A stretch of 64,000 bases of DNA, taken from the NCBI RefSeq assembly GCF_904846075.1, contig NZ_CAJGZH010000003.1:186001-250000 (forward strand), in the 5' to 3' direction. Shown one piece after another: positions 37,368 through 47,693 of the stretch. A program made the translations under genes and the position numbers. Under the pieces are notes generated by a model. The model had not been told where the DNA came from. It searched no databases and saw only the letters and a program-made list of their open reading frames with translations. The DNA is from Psychrobacter glacincola (GTDB lineage: Bacteria; Pseudomonadota; Gammaproteobacteria; Pseudomonadales; Moraxellaceae). Numbering within the stretch: the stretch's first letter is position 1; each line of letters opens with the position of its first letter.

Positions 37368-38723
37368 ATGACAAAACATTATGATTATATTGCCATTGGC
37401 GGCGGCAGCGGTGGCATTGCTTCCATCAACCGTGCGGCGAGCTATGGCAAAAAATGCGCCATTATCGAAGCCAACCAACTGGGCGGCACTTGTGTGAATT
37501 TGGGCTGCGTTCCCAAAAAGGTAATGTGGTATGGCGCGCAAGTTGCCGAGGCTATTCATAAATATGCGCCAGACTATGGCTTTGATGTGGATATTAAAGG
37601 TTTTGACTTTCAAAAACTGGTACAGAGCCGTCAACAATATATCGAAAACATCCATCGCTCTTATGACAATAACTTAGCCAAAAATGGCGTAGAAGTGATC
37701 AAAGGCTTTGCCAAATTTGTCGATACCAATACCGTAGAAGTGAATGGCGAGCTGATTACCGCTGACCATATTTTGATTGCCACAGGCGGTCACCCGATTC
37801 AGCCAGATATCAAGGGCGCTGAATACGGTATCGATTCTGACGGCTTTTTTGCGTTGAATCATTTGCCAAAACGCGTGGCAATTGTGGGAGCTGGATATAT
37901 CGCTGTTGAAATCGCAGGCGTGTTAAACAGTTTGGGCGCTGAGGTACATTTGTATGTACGCCAGCACTCGCCGCTGCGCTCATTTGACCACAGTGTAGTA
38001 GAGGCGTTGCTCATAGAGATGGAGCAAGACGGTATTCAATTGCATACCAATACCACGCTCACGGAAGTCAATAAAAATGAAGATGGCAGTCTGACTTTGT
38101 GTACCGAAAATGGCAGCTTAGACACGACAGATTGTTTGATTTGGGCGATTGGTCGTGCGCCATCGACAGACAATATCAACCTGCAAGTGACGGGTGTGGA
38201 AACGAACGAAATTGGCAAAATCAAAGTCGATAAGTTCCAAAATACCAATGTTAAGAACATCTATGCGGTCGGCGATATTATCGAAAACAGTGTGGATTTA
38301 ACACCCGTGGCGATTGCAGCAGGTCGCCGCTTATCCGAGCGCTTGTTTAACAACAAGCCTAATGAGCATTTGGACTATACGTTGATACCGACGGTTATCT
38401 TTACCCATCCTGCTATTGGTACGATTGGTTTGTCTGAAATCGACGCGGTTGAACGCTATGGCAAGGATAATATCAAATGCTATACCTCAACATTTACCTC
38501 GATGTATAGCGCGGTGACCCAGCATCGTCAGAAGTGTATGATGAAACTAGTGTGCTTGGGCGATGAGGAAAAGGTCATTGGTCTACACGGTCTTGGCTTT
38601 GGTGTCGATGAGATGATTCAGGGCTTTGCCGTCGCCATCAAAATGGGCGCGACTAAAGCGGACTTTGACAATACGGTTGCCATTCATCCAACTGGCTCAG
38701 AAGAGTTTGTGACAATGCGTTAG
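37368..38723 (+). CDS. gor: Glutathione-disulfide reductase
   Basis: 451 residues. The FAD site is [10 protein letters not shown], the redox disulfide lies in [18 protein letters not shown] binding is at [14 protein letters not shown], and the catalytic His is in HPTGSEE at the C-terminus. This is the glutathione type rather than dihydrolipoamide or mercuric reductase, by length and the C-terminal motif. It reduces GSSG in the cytosol. It has its own terminator. A signature for regulation is not visible. Confidence 0.95.
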   Translation: MTKHYDYIAIGGGSGGIASINRAASYGKKCAIIEANQLGGTCVNLGCVPKKVMWYGAQVAEAIHKYAPDYGFDVDIKGFDFQKLVQSRQQYIENIHRSYDNNLAKNGVEVIKGFAKFVDTNTVEVNGELITADHILIATGGHPIQPDIKGAEYGIDSDGFFALNHLPKRVAIVGAGYIAVEIAGVLNSLGAEVHLYVRQHSPLRSFDHSVVEALLIEMEQDGIQLHTNTTLTEVNKNEDGSLTLCTENGSLDTTDCLIWAIGRAPSTDNINLQVTGVETNEIGKIKVDKFQNTNVKNIYAVGDIIENSVDLTPVAIAAGRRLSERLFNNKPNEHLDYTLIPTVIFTHPAIGTIGLSEIDAVERYGKDNIKCYTSTFTSMYSAVTQHRQKCMMKLVCLGDEEKVIGLHGLGFGVDEMIQGFAVAIKMGATKADFDNTVAIHPTGSEEFVTMR

Positions 38724-38751
38724 TTTGATAGAAAGACTGGGCTAAATTAGT

Positions 38752-38784
38752 AGAAAGGCTACCCTTAATGAGGTAGCCTTTCTT
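38752..38784. terminator. Bidirectional terminator after gor
   Basis: A 12-bp perfect stem (AGAAAGGCTACC) with an 8-base loop lies between gor and the convergent DUF2846 lipoprotein gene. Confidence 0.85.
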
Positions 38785-38802
38785 TATAGATAATGACTTG
38801 CA

Positions 38803-39264
38803 CTACTTGCTACAAGTCCCTTTTATGCCGAGTTTGAGGTCAGCGATTGCTTCCCTGCCTTCACTTTCAGGTACCAGTTTAACACCCGCACCACCAACAA
38901 TTAAACCTGGCTTAATATATTGCTTTACAAAGTAGTTATTACCCGCTGTAGTATCAATCATTAAATCGTTAGGAGAAAATTCAGATTCGGTAGAAACTTT
39001 GTGCGGCATATTGCCCAGTACTTCATGATAGAAAAAAGTGCCTCGTGCAGTTTCACCAATACATTCATCATCTACCCACACATCTTTCTTTAGAGCTCCA
39101 CCCACTACACTATTGCTACGATAAATATATAGACCAGCATTGTTGGCACTAGGTGCTTTCACTTGCTTGAGTACGCTAGATACTTCGATATTTTCAGTGG
39201 GTACAGAAGCACAACCGGCAAATAGTATTGATGTAATCGTTAGAAAAGCGATTTTTTTTAGCAT
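38803..39264 (-). CDS. DUF2846 lipoprotein
   Basis: 153 residues. Lipobox LFAGC ends the signal. The body shows AGLYIYRS, VWVDDECIGET and NYFVKQYI, as in DUF2846, a periplasmic lipoprotein family of unknown function. A conserved-looking Cys pair (ECIG and the C-terminal GTCSK) could form a disulfide. Confidence 0.85.
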   Translation of the reverse strand: MLKKIAFLTITSILFAGCASVPTENIEVSSVLKQVKAPSANNAGLYIYRSNSVVGGALKKDVWVDDECIGETARGTFFYHEVLGNMPHKVSTESEFSPNDLMIDTTAGNNYFVKQYIKPGLIVGGAGVKLVPESEGREAIADLKLGIKGTCSK

Positions 39265-39348
39265 TTTATTTCTCTAAGAATAAATAAATGTGACTTGAAA
39301 TTTCTGATGATTTTGTTATGAGTAACTTTAAAAAAACATAGCTCTGCT

Positions 39349-39717
39349 TTAATTACCTAATACCCATTCATCGTTCACTTGATAAACCTTAAAATTGGTC
39401 TTGTTAGTGCGGCTCTCCCCCGCGATTGTCTGAGTGATATCAGCGGTACACATATAAGTATTGTCGCCCTCAACAGTATCACAGTTGATATTCTCGACGC
39501 GTTCAAGCTTTGGCATCATACCCTCCATCATGCCGCTCATCGCCTTTGCCATCTCATCATTGCCTGCATTCGCCATCGCATCGTCCATCATACTATTGGC
39601 TTGCTCGTATTGTGCCTCGATTAACGCTTCAACTGTGCTTTCAGAAGGTGCATTAGAGCATGCGACAAATAGCGGTGTTAGTAATGCTATGACTGCCAGT
39701 TTTTTCAGATTAGTCAT
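39349..39717 (-). CDS. Small lipoprotein, unknown
   Basis: 122 residues. A signal with lipobox LFVAC is followed by a Met-rich helical stretch (MMDDAMANAG, MSGMMEGMM), and then by a region with two Cys (INCDTVEGD and TYMCTADI), which may pair. The tail VYQVNDEWVLGN resembles small DUF4878-like or NTF2-like folds, but I do not assign one. It lies 84 bases upstream of the DUF2846 gene on the same strand. Confidence 0.7.
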   Translation of the reverse strand: MTNLKKLAVIALLTPLFVACSNAPSESTVEALIEAQYEQANSMMDDAMANAGNDEMAKAMSGMMEGMMPKLERVENINCDTVEGDNTYMCTADITQTIAGESRTNKTNFKVYQVNDEWVLGN

Positions 39718-39919
39718 CTCAATCTCAATGTATCTATAATGTTACTTCACTATACAGAATTACTTCTAAATACCCAACTTAATTTTAGAATACAAGTTTA
39801 GATTTATGATGAATAGCTTTAATAATTTAATGAGATGAAGGAATTAACGTGCGGTGTATACTGACAGTGCATTCACGATACTGCTATGATGTGGTATTCA
39901 AAACCGTTGTGAGATAACT

Positions 39920-40126
39920 GTGTGGCAGGTGTACTTTTTTATATTACTGATTGGTCTGGGAATTATGACCTTGGCAGCAAGTTTGTTGTTTTTGTTTGCT
40001 TATCTGATGTCTGATGACAATGCCACGCGCTTGCCCGCTTTTAACTGGTTCAAGCGCTTAATTATCGTGGCATTTATACTGCTAAGTGTTGGGCTGTTTA
40101 TGACCTTTGGTCATTTTTGGGGTTAA
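39920..40126 (+). CDS. Small membrane protein, unknown
   Basis: 68 residues with two membrane helices joined by a loop with SDDNATRLPAFNW. The start is GTG 39920 with only a weak GTGAG upstream. No homologue is named. The composition is clearly protein-like, so I keep it, but with caution. Confidence 0.5.
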   Translation: MWQVYFFILLIGLGIMTLAASLLFLFAYLMSDDNATRLPAFNWFKRLIIVAFILLSVGLFMTFGHFWG

Positions 40127-40156
40127 TAAAATCAGCCTTTAAACATTCAAGATTTT

Positions 40157-40780
40157 TCAATGAACCATTTTTTCTAATTCTAACAATTCCAAATCTTCAC
40201 GTTTTGGCTCACCATTATTGCCGTCATTTGGAAATGGCATTTTATTACTATTTAGCTCATAACCTCGGCGCTGATAGTAAGCCAACAGCTCAGGACGATG
40301 ACTCAAAATAGACATGGTCAAACGTGCAGTTTTTCTATCTGCTGCTTGCTCATCTGATTGTAGATGATGAGTAGCAAAGGTTTCTGCTGCTTGCAAAATA
40401 ACATTACCAACGCCCTGCCCTTGCAGCTCTGGATCTACTGCAAACATGCCGATGTAGGCTTTGTTATTTGAGTCAGCATCGGTTTTGATATCGACAGCGA
40501 TACAACCGAGTATCTCACCCGTTTCCTTTCCATCACGGTCGCCCGTTGTCGTTTTTGGATAGACAAAGTAATAGTGATTAGGGTCATTAATCACGGCAGC
40601 GAGCTCAGCTGACGTGGTTCGAATACCACCAATTAAATCCGCCTCATTGGTCCAACCTACGGTCTCGCGATAACAGCGATTTAATAATTGCTCAAGTGCA
40701 CTAATATCATCGGCTTGCGCTTGTCGCAAAAACACGGACTCTCTCTCCAAGTTATTTTTACCTATAGTGTTTTTATTCAT
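40157..40780 (-). CDS. GNAT-family N-acetyltransferase
   Basis: 207 residues. The acetyl-CoA motif is seen in FAVDPELQGQGVGNVILQAAE, and the final YYQRRGYEL is a GNAT hallmark. The substrate cannot be told. A strong GGAAA site precedes the ATG. A terminator separates it from the Rieske gene upstream. Confidence 0.88.
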   Translation of the reverse strand: MNKNTIGKNNLERESVFLRQAQADDISALEQLLNRCYRETVGWTNEADLIGGIRTTSAELAAVINDPNHYYFVYPKTTTGDRDGKETGEILGCIAVDIKTDADSNNKAYIGMFAVDPELQGQGVGNVILQAAETFATHHLQSDEQAADRKTARLTMSILSHRPELLAYYQRRGYELNSNKMPFPNDGNNGEPKREDLELLELEKMVH

Positions 40781-40810
40781 ATTATAATTTTTCCTTTCCT
40801 TGTTTGTATT

Positions 40811-40839
40811 AAAAAAACTGACCCAAATCGATAGGTCAG
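40811..40839 (-). terminator. Terminator of the Rieske reductase gene
   Basis: CTGACC and GGTCAG form the stem; on the minus strand it is followed by seven T residues. It lies 31 bases past the stop at 40871. Confidence 0.82.
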
Positions 40840-40870
40840 CCTTAATAGTAATATGTATCCATCTTGAGTA

Positions 40871-42523
40871 CTAGGGCGATAACGCCTGTGCTTGGTCGAT
40901 AATATTAAATCCTGCCTTAAGCTGTGCACGCGTTGGCGCATGACCACGGCGGAGCAGTTCAGAAAAGGCAACCAATTCTTTATCACGCCCTAAAGTGCTA
41001 GCCGCACTAGCACGTGTGTCTTCCCCATCATCATCAAAGTAGTATTCGATATAATCTAATGTATCTGGTGAACCAAACAAGATGTTATGATCGGGTGTCG
41101 CCGCATGTCCACTATAGCGTAGGCTTTTACCATATTGCATCGTCCAAAAGAACGGGATACGCGCGGCGAGCGAGCTGACACTTTCATCATTTAATATCGC
41201 AGCCGCAGTCACTAAGCCATGTTGCAAGGCCACGCGCCAATGTTCGATGCGCATGCGCCCCATTTGTCCAGAAGCTTTCGCAATATCACCCAATGCATAG
41301 ACCCCATCACGCAGTTGTAAATGCTCATCCACTTGCACGCCATCTGGCGCGTTTACTTCTTCGAACAGCTCTATACGTGGTGCTACGCCAGTCCCTAAAA
41401 TCACGATGTCTGCATCAAATTGCTCACCGTTCATCAGCGTGACACCGCCCACTTGTGAAAAGGTTTGGTTTTCTTCTTCATTCTCAGACTGATTAACAAC
41501 CCTTTTGACCTCAGTGATTTCATTGACCGTGGCATCAAAGACAAACTGAATGCCATTTTCTTCATGCAGCTTGATCAGCGCATTACTGACGGTTTCAGAG
41601 ACGATATTTCCCATCACCCGATGATCTTGTCCGATGACCGTAATAGAAGCCGTTGTGCCTGCTTGTGCCAATGCGGAAGCGACCTCCATACCGATAAAGC
41701 CAGTACCGACAATCACTACACGCTGGTCATGACTGACCGCTTTTATCAATTTGGCATCATCCATACTGCGCAGCGTATAAACGCCATCAAGCTCAGCCCC
41801 TTTAAAGGGAGGAATCTTTGGCTCAGCGCCTGTTGCAATCACTAAAAAATCAGCGGTTTGTCTGTCACTATGACCATTTTTATCTTTAATGATAATGGTA
41901 CGTTCATTGGGCGATACTTCGCTGACGGTCTGATTCAAGCGCAAATTAATATCGTGTTTGCTCGCCCAATCTGCACCCCCTAGTAGAAGCTTCTCTTCAG
42001 GCATATTGCCCGCTAAAAACGCTTTGGACAATAATGGACGGTTATAAGGGGCTTTATCATCAGCACTAATCAAGGTGATTTTGCCGCCATAGCCAGTGTT
42101 ACGAAGCTGATGCGCCGTCATAAAACCAGCCGCGCCGCCGCCCACGATGAGAGTATGCGTATCGATCAGCTTATCATTTGCAATCTGTTTGTCTATCTTC
42201 GCTGAGGTATTCACCGTCAAGCTGTCGCCGTTATCGGTCACTTCGTATTGAGTCAAACCTTCTGTCGCGACTGGCTCTAATAGCGTCCCATCGCGGCTAT
42301 CAAAAGTCGCATGATGCCAAGGACAGACCATGCGATTGCCACAACGTAAGCCTGTGCCTAAATCTGCGCCTGCGTGCGGGCATTTGCCATCGAACGCCTG
42401 AAACTCATCGTCGTCGCGGGTGATTAAAATGATACTATCATCATCTTGCTTGTAAGATTTCATGCCGCCACTGGCAATATCGGCCTTATTAACAGTCACT
42501 GTGTGAATCGTTGCATTGGTCAT
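40871..42523 (-). CDS. Rieske [2Fe-2S] and FAD/NAD(P)-dependent oxidoreductase
   Basis: 550 residues. An N-terminal Rieske domain (about 5-105) binds [2Fe-2S] through CPHAG and CPWHH. The rest is a pyridine nucleotide-disulfide oxidoreductase with the FAD site VGGGAAGFMT, the NAD site VGTGFIGMEVASAL, and the VYALGD motif. This fusion is the AIFM3-like/ferredoxin reductase class. It probably passes electrons from NAD(P)H to an oxygenase or acts in redox defence, but no partner gene is near. Confidence 0.92.
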   Translation of the reverse strand: MTNATIHTVTVNKADIASGGMKSYKQDDDSIILITRDDDEFQAFDGKCPHAGADLGTGLRCGNRMVCPWHHATFDSRDGTLLEPVATEGLTQYEVTDNGDSLTVNTSAKIDKQIANDKLIDTHTLIVGGGAAGFMTAHQLRNTGYGGKITLISADDKAPYNRPLLSKAFLAGNMPEEKLLLGGADWASKHDINLRLNQTVSEVSPNERTIIIKDKNGHSDRQTADFLVIATGAEPKIPPFKGAELDGVYTLRSMDDAKLIKAVSHDQRVVIVGTGFIGMEVASALAQAGTTASITVIGQDHRVMGNIVSETVSNALIKLHEENGIQFVFDATVNEITEVKRVVNQSENEEENQTFSQVGGVTLMNGEQFDADIVILGTGVAPRIELFEEVNAPDGVQVDEHLQLRDGVYALGDIAKASGQMGRMRIEHWRVALQHGLVTAAAILNDESVSSLAARIPFFWTMQYGKSLRYSGHAATPDHNILFGSPDTLDYIEYYFDDDGEDTRASAASTLGRDKELVAFSELLRRGHAPTRAQLKAGFNIIDQAQALSP

Positions 42524-42790
42524 AAGTCTTCCTTAACAGTTATAATGGTTCCCTGAATCAAACGTGTTGAAAATAACCCTATTGCATCAGCCAATTTCAA
42601 CAAAAAACACCATTCTCGATACGTTTATTTAAATGCTTTTTTAAAACACTATTCATTGATAGTAGCAAGACACTTTCGCACACGCTGTTTTTTTGTATGT
42701 TTCCTGCGTTGCAAAACGTAATCGTTAACTGTTAATGCCTATGCTTACCTATTCTTTTTAAATCTTATCCTCAACATAAAAGACGACTTT

Positions 42791-44047
42791 ATGACTTCTC
42801 GTGATGACATGACCGATATTAATGCTAGCCCTCAATCCGCTCTTAAAAACAATCAATTTGATAATGAGCAGTTTGATACGGCAAGTATCGATATTACCGC
42901 CGCGACGGATACTGCGCAGTTACCGCAGCCTCTTCAACCACCTGTGCAGCAAGCAACCTACAAAGCCCACGCAACAGACTTTATCGTTAATGAGCTATTG
43001 CCGCTCGAATTCACTGGTGAAGGTGAGCATTTATGGCTGCATATCCAAAAATTAGGGATGAATACCGCTTATCTTGCCAAACTGCTGTCAGAGTGGGCAG
43101 AGATTCCTCTGCGCGATGTTGGTTATTCAGGTCTTAAAGATCGCCATGCATTGACAACCCAGTGGTTTAGCTTACGGATACCAAAAAAACAGCTGCCAGC
43201 TGCTGAGTTTGCACCAGTCGATATCGGAGCCAATGAATCGGTCACTATCCTCGACCAGCAATGGCATAATAAAAAGCTCAATCGCGGCACGCATCGTGCC
43301 AATCAATTCATCATTACCTTGCGTGATATCCAATTTGCTGATTTTGATACAGCATTGCCAGTACCTGAGCAATTATTGTCGGCGAAACAAGATGTCGAGC
43401 AGCATTTATCAAGCATCGCTATAAATGGCGTGCCCAATTATTTTGGCCCTCAGCGTTTTGGACGAAATGGCAATAATATTAGAGAAGCATTATCGCTGTT
43501 TGCGCGCCCACTACAGCAAAGCCGAGCACAACCCAAAAAGAGCAAACGCAAGCACGCGCCACGTGAGCAGAATACAATGGAGCTGTCTGCCGCACGTAGC
43601 TTAATTTTCAATGAGATATTGGCGTTACGTGTACGTGATGGCAGCTGGAATACTGGGCTGGCAGGCGAAGTGTTTAACTTAGAGGGTTCAGGGTCAATAT
43701 TTACTAGCGAAGCCATAGACAACACGTTGCGTGCACGCCTTGAGACGGGTGATATCCATCCCACTGCTGCATTATGGGGCAAGGATAATGATAAAGTCAG
43801 TGGCATGGCGGCAAGTACTGAGAAAAATGTGATTCAGCAAAATCCGCTACTGGCTCGCTTAGCCAATGGCTTAGAGCAGCGCGATGTAAAAGCACAGCGA
43901 CGCGCGCTGCGCCTACCTATTGAAGCGCTGTCTTGGGAATGGCAGGATAAAGATAATGAACAGACATTGGTTCTGAGCTTTACGTTAACGACAGGTAGCT
44001 TTGCCACCAGTGTCTTGGCAAGCTTAGTAAAACAATTAATACACTAA
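42791..44047 (+). CDS. truD: tRNA pseudouridine(13) synthase
   Basis: 418 residues. The catalytic Asp is in SGLKDRHA, and the TruD segments FIVNELLPLEFTGEGEH and GVPNYFGPQRFG are present. TruD makes pseudouridine at position 13 of tRNA-Glu. The first 55 residues, rich in Asp, Asn and Gln, are an extra tail before the family core, and a Lys-rich insert (KKSKRKHAP) sits near 250. Confidence 0.93.
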   Translation: MTSRDDMTDINASPQSALKNNQFDNEQFDTASIDITAATDTAQLPQPLQPPVQQATYKAHATDFIVNELLPLEFTGEGEHLWLHIQKLGMNTAYLAKLLSEWAEIPLRDVGYSGLKDRHALTTQWFSLRIPKKQLPAAEFAPVDIGANESVTILDQQWHNKKLNRGTHRANQFIITLRDIQFADFDTALPVPEQLLSAKQDVEQHLSSIAINGVPNYFGPQRFGRNGNNIREALSLFARPLQQSRAQPKKSKRKHAPREQNTMELSAARSLIFNEILALRVRDGSWNTGLAGEVFNLEGSGSIFTSEAIDNTLRARLETGDIHPTAALWGKDNDKVSGMAASTEKNVIQQNPLLARLANGLEQRDVKAQRRALRLPIEALSWEWQDKDNEQTLVLSFTLTTGSFATSVLASLVKQLIH

Positions 44048-44079
44048 AGCGTAGTTGACCCTTCGACTATGGCAGCTAG

Positions 44080-45537
44080 CTATGTGCCATAGAGCGCTTC
44101 AATATTATTATTTTTTGCTGCCAACATCTCGTTGGCACTCACCACTTGATCACGGCCACGGCCTTTGGCTTCATACAAAGCCTTATCTGCCATACAAATT
44201 AAGCGCTGGCAAATATCATGAGGTAGCTGCACTGTGGGAATTTTACGATTCACGCGTTTGCTACTATACGAGGGGATTCTCTGCGGTTTAGCAAGCGACT
44301 GCGAGGCATCCTTTTTATTCAGAGTTTCGCAGGCTTGTTTTATACAATTACGCTCACCATGGGTCAGTGTATATAGCCCCAAGCTGGCAGTCACACTAAA
44401 GGCTGTATCGTCATCGAGAATGATGACGTGTTTGGCGATAACGCGCCGTAATTGTTCAGCAATTATCATAGCTGTGTCGTGCTTCGTATCTGGCAATACA
44501 ATCAAAAACTCCTCACCGCCATAGCGACTCACGATTGTTTCATCAGTTAAAGACTGCAAGAGCGTCTGCGCGACCTCTACCAATACTCGATCCCCAATCT
44601 CATGGCCGTAACTGTCATTGACCTCTTTAAACCAATCCAAATCCAATAAAATAACGCTGATATCTTGATGGTCTTCTACTGACTTCAGCACCTGCTTCAT
44701 TTGCATCATCCCGTAACGGCGACTTTTGAGTTGAGTTAGCTCATCTTGATTGGCATGCTGCAGAATTTCCTTTTTACTGTCATCTAATATTAGTAACAAA
44801 GTACGAAACATATAGATAATAAAAATAGCTTTTGGTAGCGCCATATAAATATGTGTAGAACGCCAAAAAAAAGCGGAAGATCGGCGCAATTGATCAACAC
44901 TGTCCCAATTTAGCGTGCCATTTTGAAAAATAGAGGCAGAGATGGCATTTTCGATTGTCGTAATTTCACTATAATTGATATAACTATAATAGGTATCAAG
45001 AGGAATGACCGTGAGCGTCATTTGACGCAGATTGGGTAAAGTAACGCCAAGATAAGGAATAAATGTGACTGCTAGAATGACGGCTGCATGTCCTAAAAAT
45101 GCTCTCCATACATAGCGCCGACGTATAAGCATCATCCCCAATATCGCACCGCCGACTAAAGAGACGCCCGCGACCAAGCTACTATGTCCTAGAACTAAAA
45201 TAACCATTGCAATATAGGCACTATAGACCGTAATTAGTATGCTTTGCCATTTATACAAATTGCTATTGGCTTTTTTGACAGGTGAAAAACGACTGGTCAT
45301 CCATAATAAAAACAAAGCTACCAGTGTCACGCCGAACCATAGTGGATACAGCAGCGCTATATCGACATAGGTGTCATAAATATCGCGGCGCCACCAAACA
45401 AATAAGCACCATAGCCAGTGTAAAGACACCTCCATCACCATAAATAAAGCCAGTAATGACGTTTTATCAGCAGCTTGCCACTCAAAAATTGCTTGAGATA
45501 GCTTGGTGTAGCCTAGATGAGATATCGATACAGCCAT
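44080..45537 (-). CDS. Membrane diguanylate cyclase (GGDEF)
   Basis: 485 residues. About six hydrophobic segments fill residues 30-175, with a periplasmic loop between 175 and 230 and a further helix. The GGDEF domain follows (about 270-470) with an intact active-site SRYGGEEFLIVLP. The product-inhibition I-site lacks its Arg: the expected RxxD reads SLTD. A Lys/Ser insert of about 40 residues (KKDASQSLAKPQR) interrupts the late part of the domain. It should make c-di-GMP, with the membrane part as an unknown sensor. Confidence 0.9.
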   Translation of the reverse strand: MAVSISHLGYTKLSQAIFEWQAADKTSLLALFMVMEVSLHWLWCLFVWWRRDIYDTYVDIALLYPLWFGVTLVALFLLWMTSRFSPVKKANSNLYKWQSILITVYSAYIAMVILVLGHSSLVAGVSLVGGAILGMMLIRRRYVWRAFLGHAAVILAVTFIPYLGVTLPNLRQMTLTVIPLDTYYSYINYSEITTIENAISASIFQNGTLNWDSVDQLRRSSAFFWRSTHIYMALPKAIFIIYMFRTLLLILDDSKKEILQHANQDELTQLKSRRYGMMQMKQVLKSVEDHQDISVILLDLDWFKEVNDSYGHEIGDRVLVEVAQTLLQSLTDETIVSRYGGEEFLIVLPDTKHDTAMIIAEQLRRVIAKHVIILDDDTAFSVTASLGLYTLTHGERNCIKQACETLNKKDASQSLAKPQRIPSYSSKRVNRKIPTVQLPHDICQRLICMADKALYEAKGRGRDQVVSANEMLAAKNNNIEALYGT

Positions 45538-45899
45538 AGTAGGGCTACCGCAAATAGTGAAAGTAATTAAGTCGACATTAAAACCATTAAATAAAAATCA
45601 AAAGCCTGAATCAATAATAATAAATGATATGACTTTTTACCTTATACCATTCCCAAAAACTTAAGTAGATAAGAATGCGAGTGTCGGTACTACATTTTGT
45701 AAACTAAATGGGAGTTAACCCCGACAATTTCATTTTTAAAAATAAATCCCACTTATCTAGTGTGGCAATTTCTGTCGCAGTTATCAATCTATTTAGTGCC
45801 TTCATGCGTCAATATATGACGCATGGTTTTTGGATAACCTGTCAATTGATATTTCAGCTGAGTTAACATTCAAAACTGTATTCAGCAATGAATTTTCGG
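45538..45899. other. Spacer downstream of the PHP nuclease gene
   Basis: 362 bases with no gene called. It holds the promoter of the diguanylate cyclase gene and the hairpin at 45803. A plus-strand ORF starting here overlaps the PHP gene antisense and is rejected. Confidence 0.5.
45803..45830 (+). terminator. Hairpin with short T tract
   Basis: A perfect 9-bp stem (CATGCGTCA, TGACGCATG) with a 5-base loop is followed by GTTTTT on the plus strand. The neighbouring genes are both on the minus strand, so its role is unclear. Confidence 0.45.
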
Positions 45900-46781
45900 C
45901 TAAGAAAACATTGCAAAAGACTGCCAAACTCCTTGCTGATCAGGGTTCATTGTCGGTACATCACCCAAACGACGCCACGGCATATTGCTACCATGAAAGT
46001 CACTGCCGATCGAGGCGACAAGATTGTGGGCAGCGATACTGCGATCGACCATTCTGCGAGTACTAACCGGTTCGCTATTCGACGGCAGCTCACAAGCATC
46101 GCCACCAAGACCAGCAAACTCTTCAATCAGTTTACGGACTCGTGTTGCTGAAAGCTGATAACGCGTGGGATGCGCCAACACCGCCTTGCCACCACAAGCA
46201 TGGATCAGCTCAATGCCGTCAGCCATGCTCAGTGCATCAATCGCCACATAAGCAGGCTTATTGTCTGCCAAATACTTATCAAAGGCTTTTTGTACCGTCT
46301 TGACTTCACCACGCTCAAACAATACTTGACCAATATGCGCACGCCCGACTGCTTGCGGATTGCCGCCAGCTTTATCAAGTACGGCTTGCCACAGCTCATC
46401 ATAGTTAATATCTAATAGCGCGCTGAGCTTTTCAGTGATTCGTTGACCACGCGTGGCACGGCTATCCTGTAATTGTTGCAGCGTTGCATGCATTTTTTCG
46501 CGATCGGTAAAATCTAGCCCCAGCACATGGATGATTTTATTGGTTGATTTATTTTTTCCATAACCACCAATAAGTGTATGCTCACAGCTTATCTCGACCC
46601 CATTAATCAGCTGCATATCGCAGGCAATGGCAGCCGCACGCGCCTCATCAATTCCTGCCAGCGTATCGTGATCGGTCAATGCCAATACATTGACGCCGGC
46701 CGCATGGGCGCGCTGCACCACTTCCGTTGGTGCATAAGTACCATCAGAGCAAGTGCTGTGACAATGTAAATCGAATTTCAT
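45900..46781 (-). CDS. PHP-domain phosphoesterase, RNase AM / YciV type
   Basis: About 293 residues. PHP metal motifs: HCHSTCSDG at the start, DHDT, then a later HPTRY and a SDFHG. The family (YciV, RNase AM) trims 5' ends of structured RNAs and cleaves 3',5'-nucleoside bisphosphates. ATG 46781, preceded by AAGG, fits the family start MKFDLHCHS; the ORF extends 18 residues upstream as a hydrophobic non-family stretch. It is divergent from yciB. Confidence 0.88.
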   Translation of the reverse strand: MKFDLHCHSTCSDGTYAPTEVVQRAHAAGVNVLALTDHDTLAGIDEARAAAIACDMQLINGVEISCEHTLIGGYGKNKSTNKIIHVLGLDFTDREKMHATLQQLQDSRATRGQRITEKLSALLDINYDELWQAVLDKAGGNPQAVGRAHIGQVLFERGEVKTVQKAFDKYLADNKPAYVAIDALSMADGIELIHACGGKAVLAHPTRYQLSATRVRKLIEEFAGLGGDACELPSNSEPVSTRRMVDRSIAAHNLVASIGSDFHGSNMPWRRLGDVPTMNPDQQGVWQSFAMFS

Positions 46782-47003
46782 AAGAGAAGCCTTAGCATTA
46801 AAAATTAAAAGTGTAGAAAATAAAAAAATGAGCACATTGGCAATAAGCCGTTATATTTGGCAGTTGTCATGATTATGAGTCATAATCATCAGATATTGCT
46901 ACGCAGGCCTGTGATATAGCATGATTATCGTGTTGATTGCTTTTTTTTGGCGCAGTAGACGTGTAAACTACCCCATACGTTTTTGTCGGACATCCCCTTT
47001 GCT

Positions 47004-47555
47004 ATGAAAGCTTTATTAGACTTTATTCCCTTAATTGCCTTTTTTATTGCTGCTCGCTACAGTGGTATCCTAGCGGGGGCAGGTGCGTTGCTCATCGCCA
47101 CTATCATTGTTTATGCCATTCATTTTATTCGCCAAAAAGGCACGTTTGATAAACAGCAATGGGTTGTCTTACTATTAACCATTTTGTTTTGTGGTGGTAC
47201 TTTATTATTGCGTGATGATATCTATCTGCGCTGGAAGTCACCTATTATCAACGGTATCTTTGCACTAACACTTTTAGTCAGTGCTGCGATTAATAAGCCA
47301 CTGATGCAACTGGCAATGAAAGATGTTTTTTTGCTGACGATGAGTGGTTGGAAAAAACTCACTCTCGCTTGGGCACTATTCTTCGCCTTTATGGGCATAC
47401 TGCATTATATCACAGCGTTTACGATGTCAGATGAGGCATGGATTAACTTTAAAACTTATGGCTGGATTCCGATTATGTTGGTATTCGTCATCGCCCAGTT
47501 TGCCGTATTAAAAAAGCACCTCAACCCTGCGCTCACGGATAAAACCGTCAAATAA
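47004..47555 (+). CDS. yciB: Inner membrane-spanning septation protein YciB
   Basis: 183 residues. Five helices with the family N-terminus MKALLDFIPLIAFF and the late GWKKLTLAWALFF and NFKTYGWIP segments. YciB (formerly IspA/IspZ) helps envelope integrity and cell division. The ATG 47004 is chosen; an in-frame TTG at 46983 gives only a 7-residue extension. Confidence 0.92.
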   Translation: MKALLDFIPLIAFFIAARYSGILAGAGALLIATIIVYAIHFIRQKGTFDKQQWVVLLLTILFCGGTLLLRDDIYLRWKSPIINGIFALTLLVSAAINKPLMQLAMKDVFLLTMSGWKKLTLAWALFFAFMGILHYITAFTMSDEAWINFKTYGWIPIMLVFVIAQFAVLKKHLNPALTDKTVK

Positions 47556-47693
47556 TACTCAATTCATCATTTTATAATAAAGCCAATGCTATTTCTAAAT
47601 GCCAATAGTGACAATCATTAATCGCAATTAGCTCGGGCGCATTAAGCAAAACACTTTAAATCAATCATAATTTTTATTAATCGAGGAAGTCTC

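Noticed and set aside
44067..44092. Hairpin CTATGGCA/TGCCATAG after truD as a terminator
   Set aside because: There is no T tract on either side, and it overlaps the end of the GGDEF gene.
45830..46151. Plus-strand ORFs antisense to the end of the PHP nuclease gene
   Set aside because: They lie mostly opposite a well-supported gene and have no protein signature.
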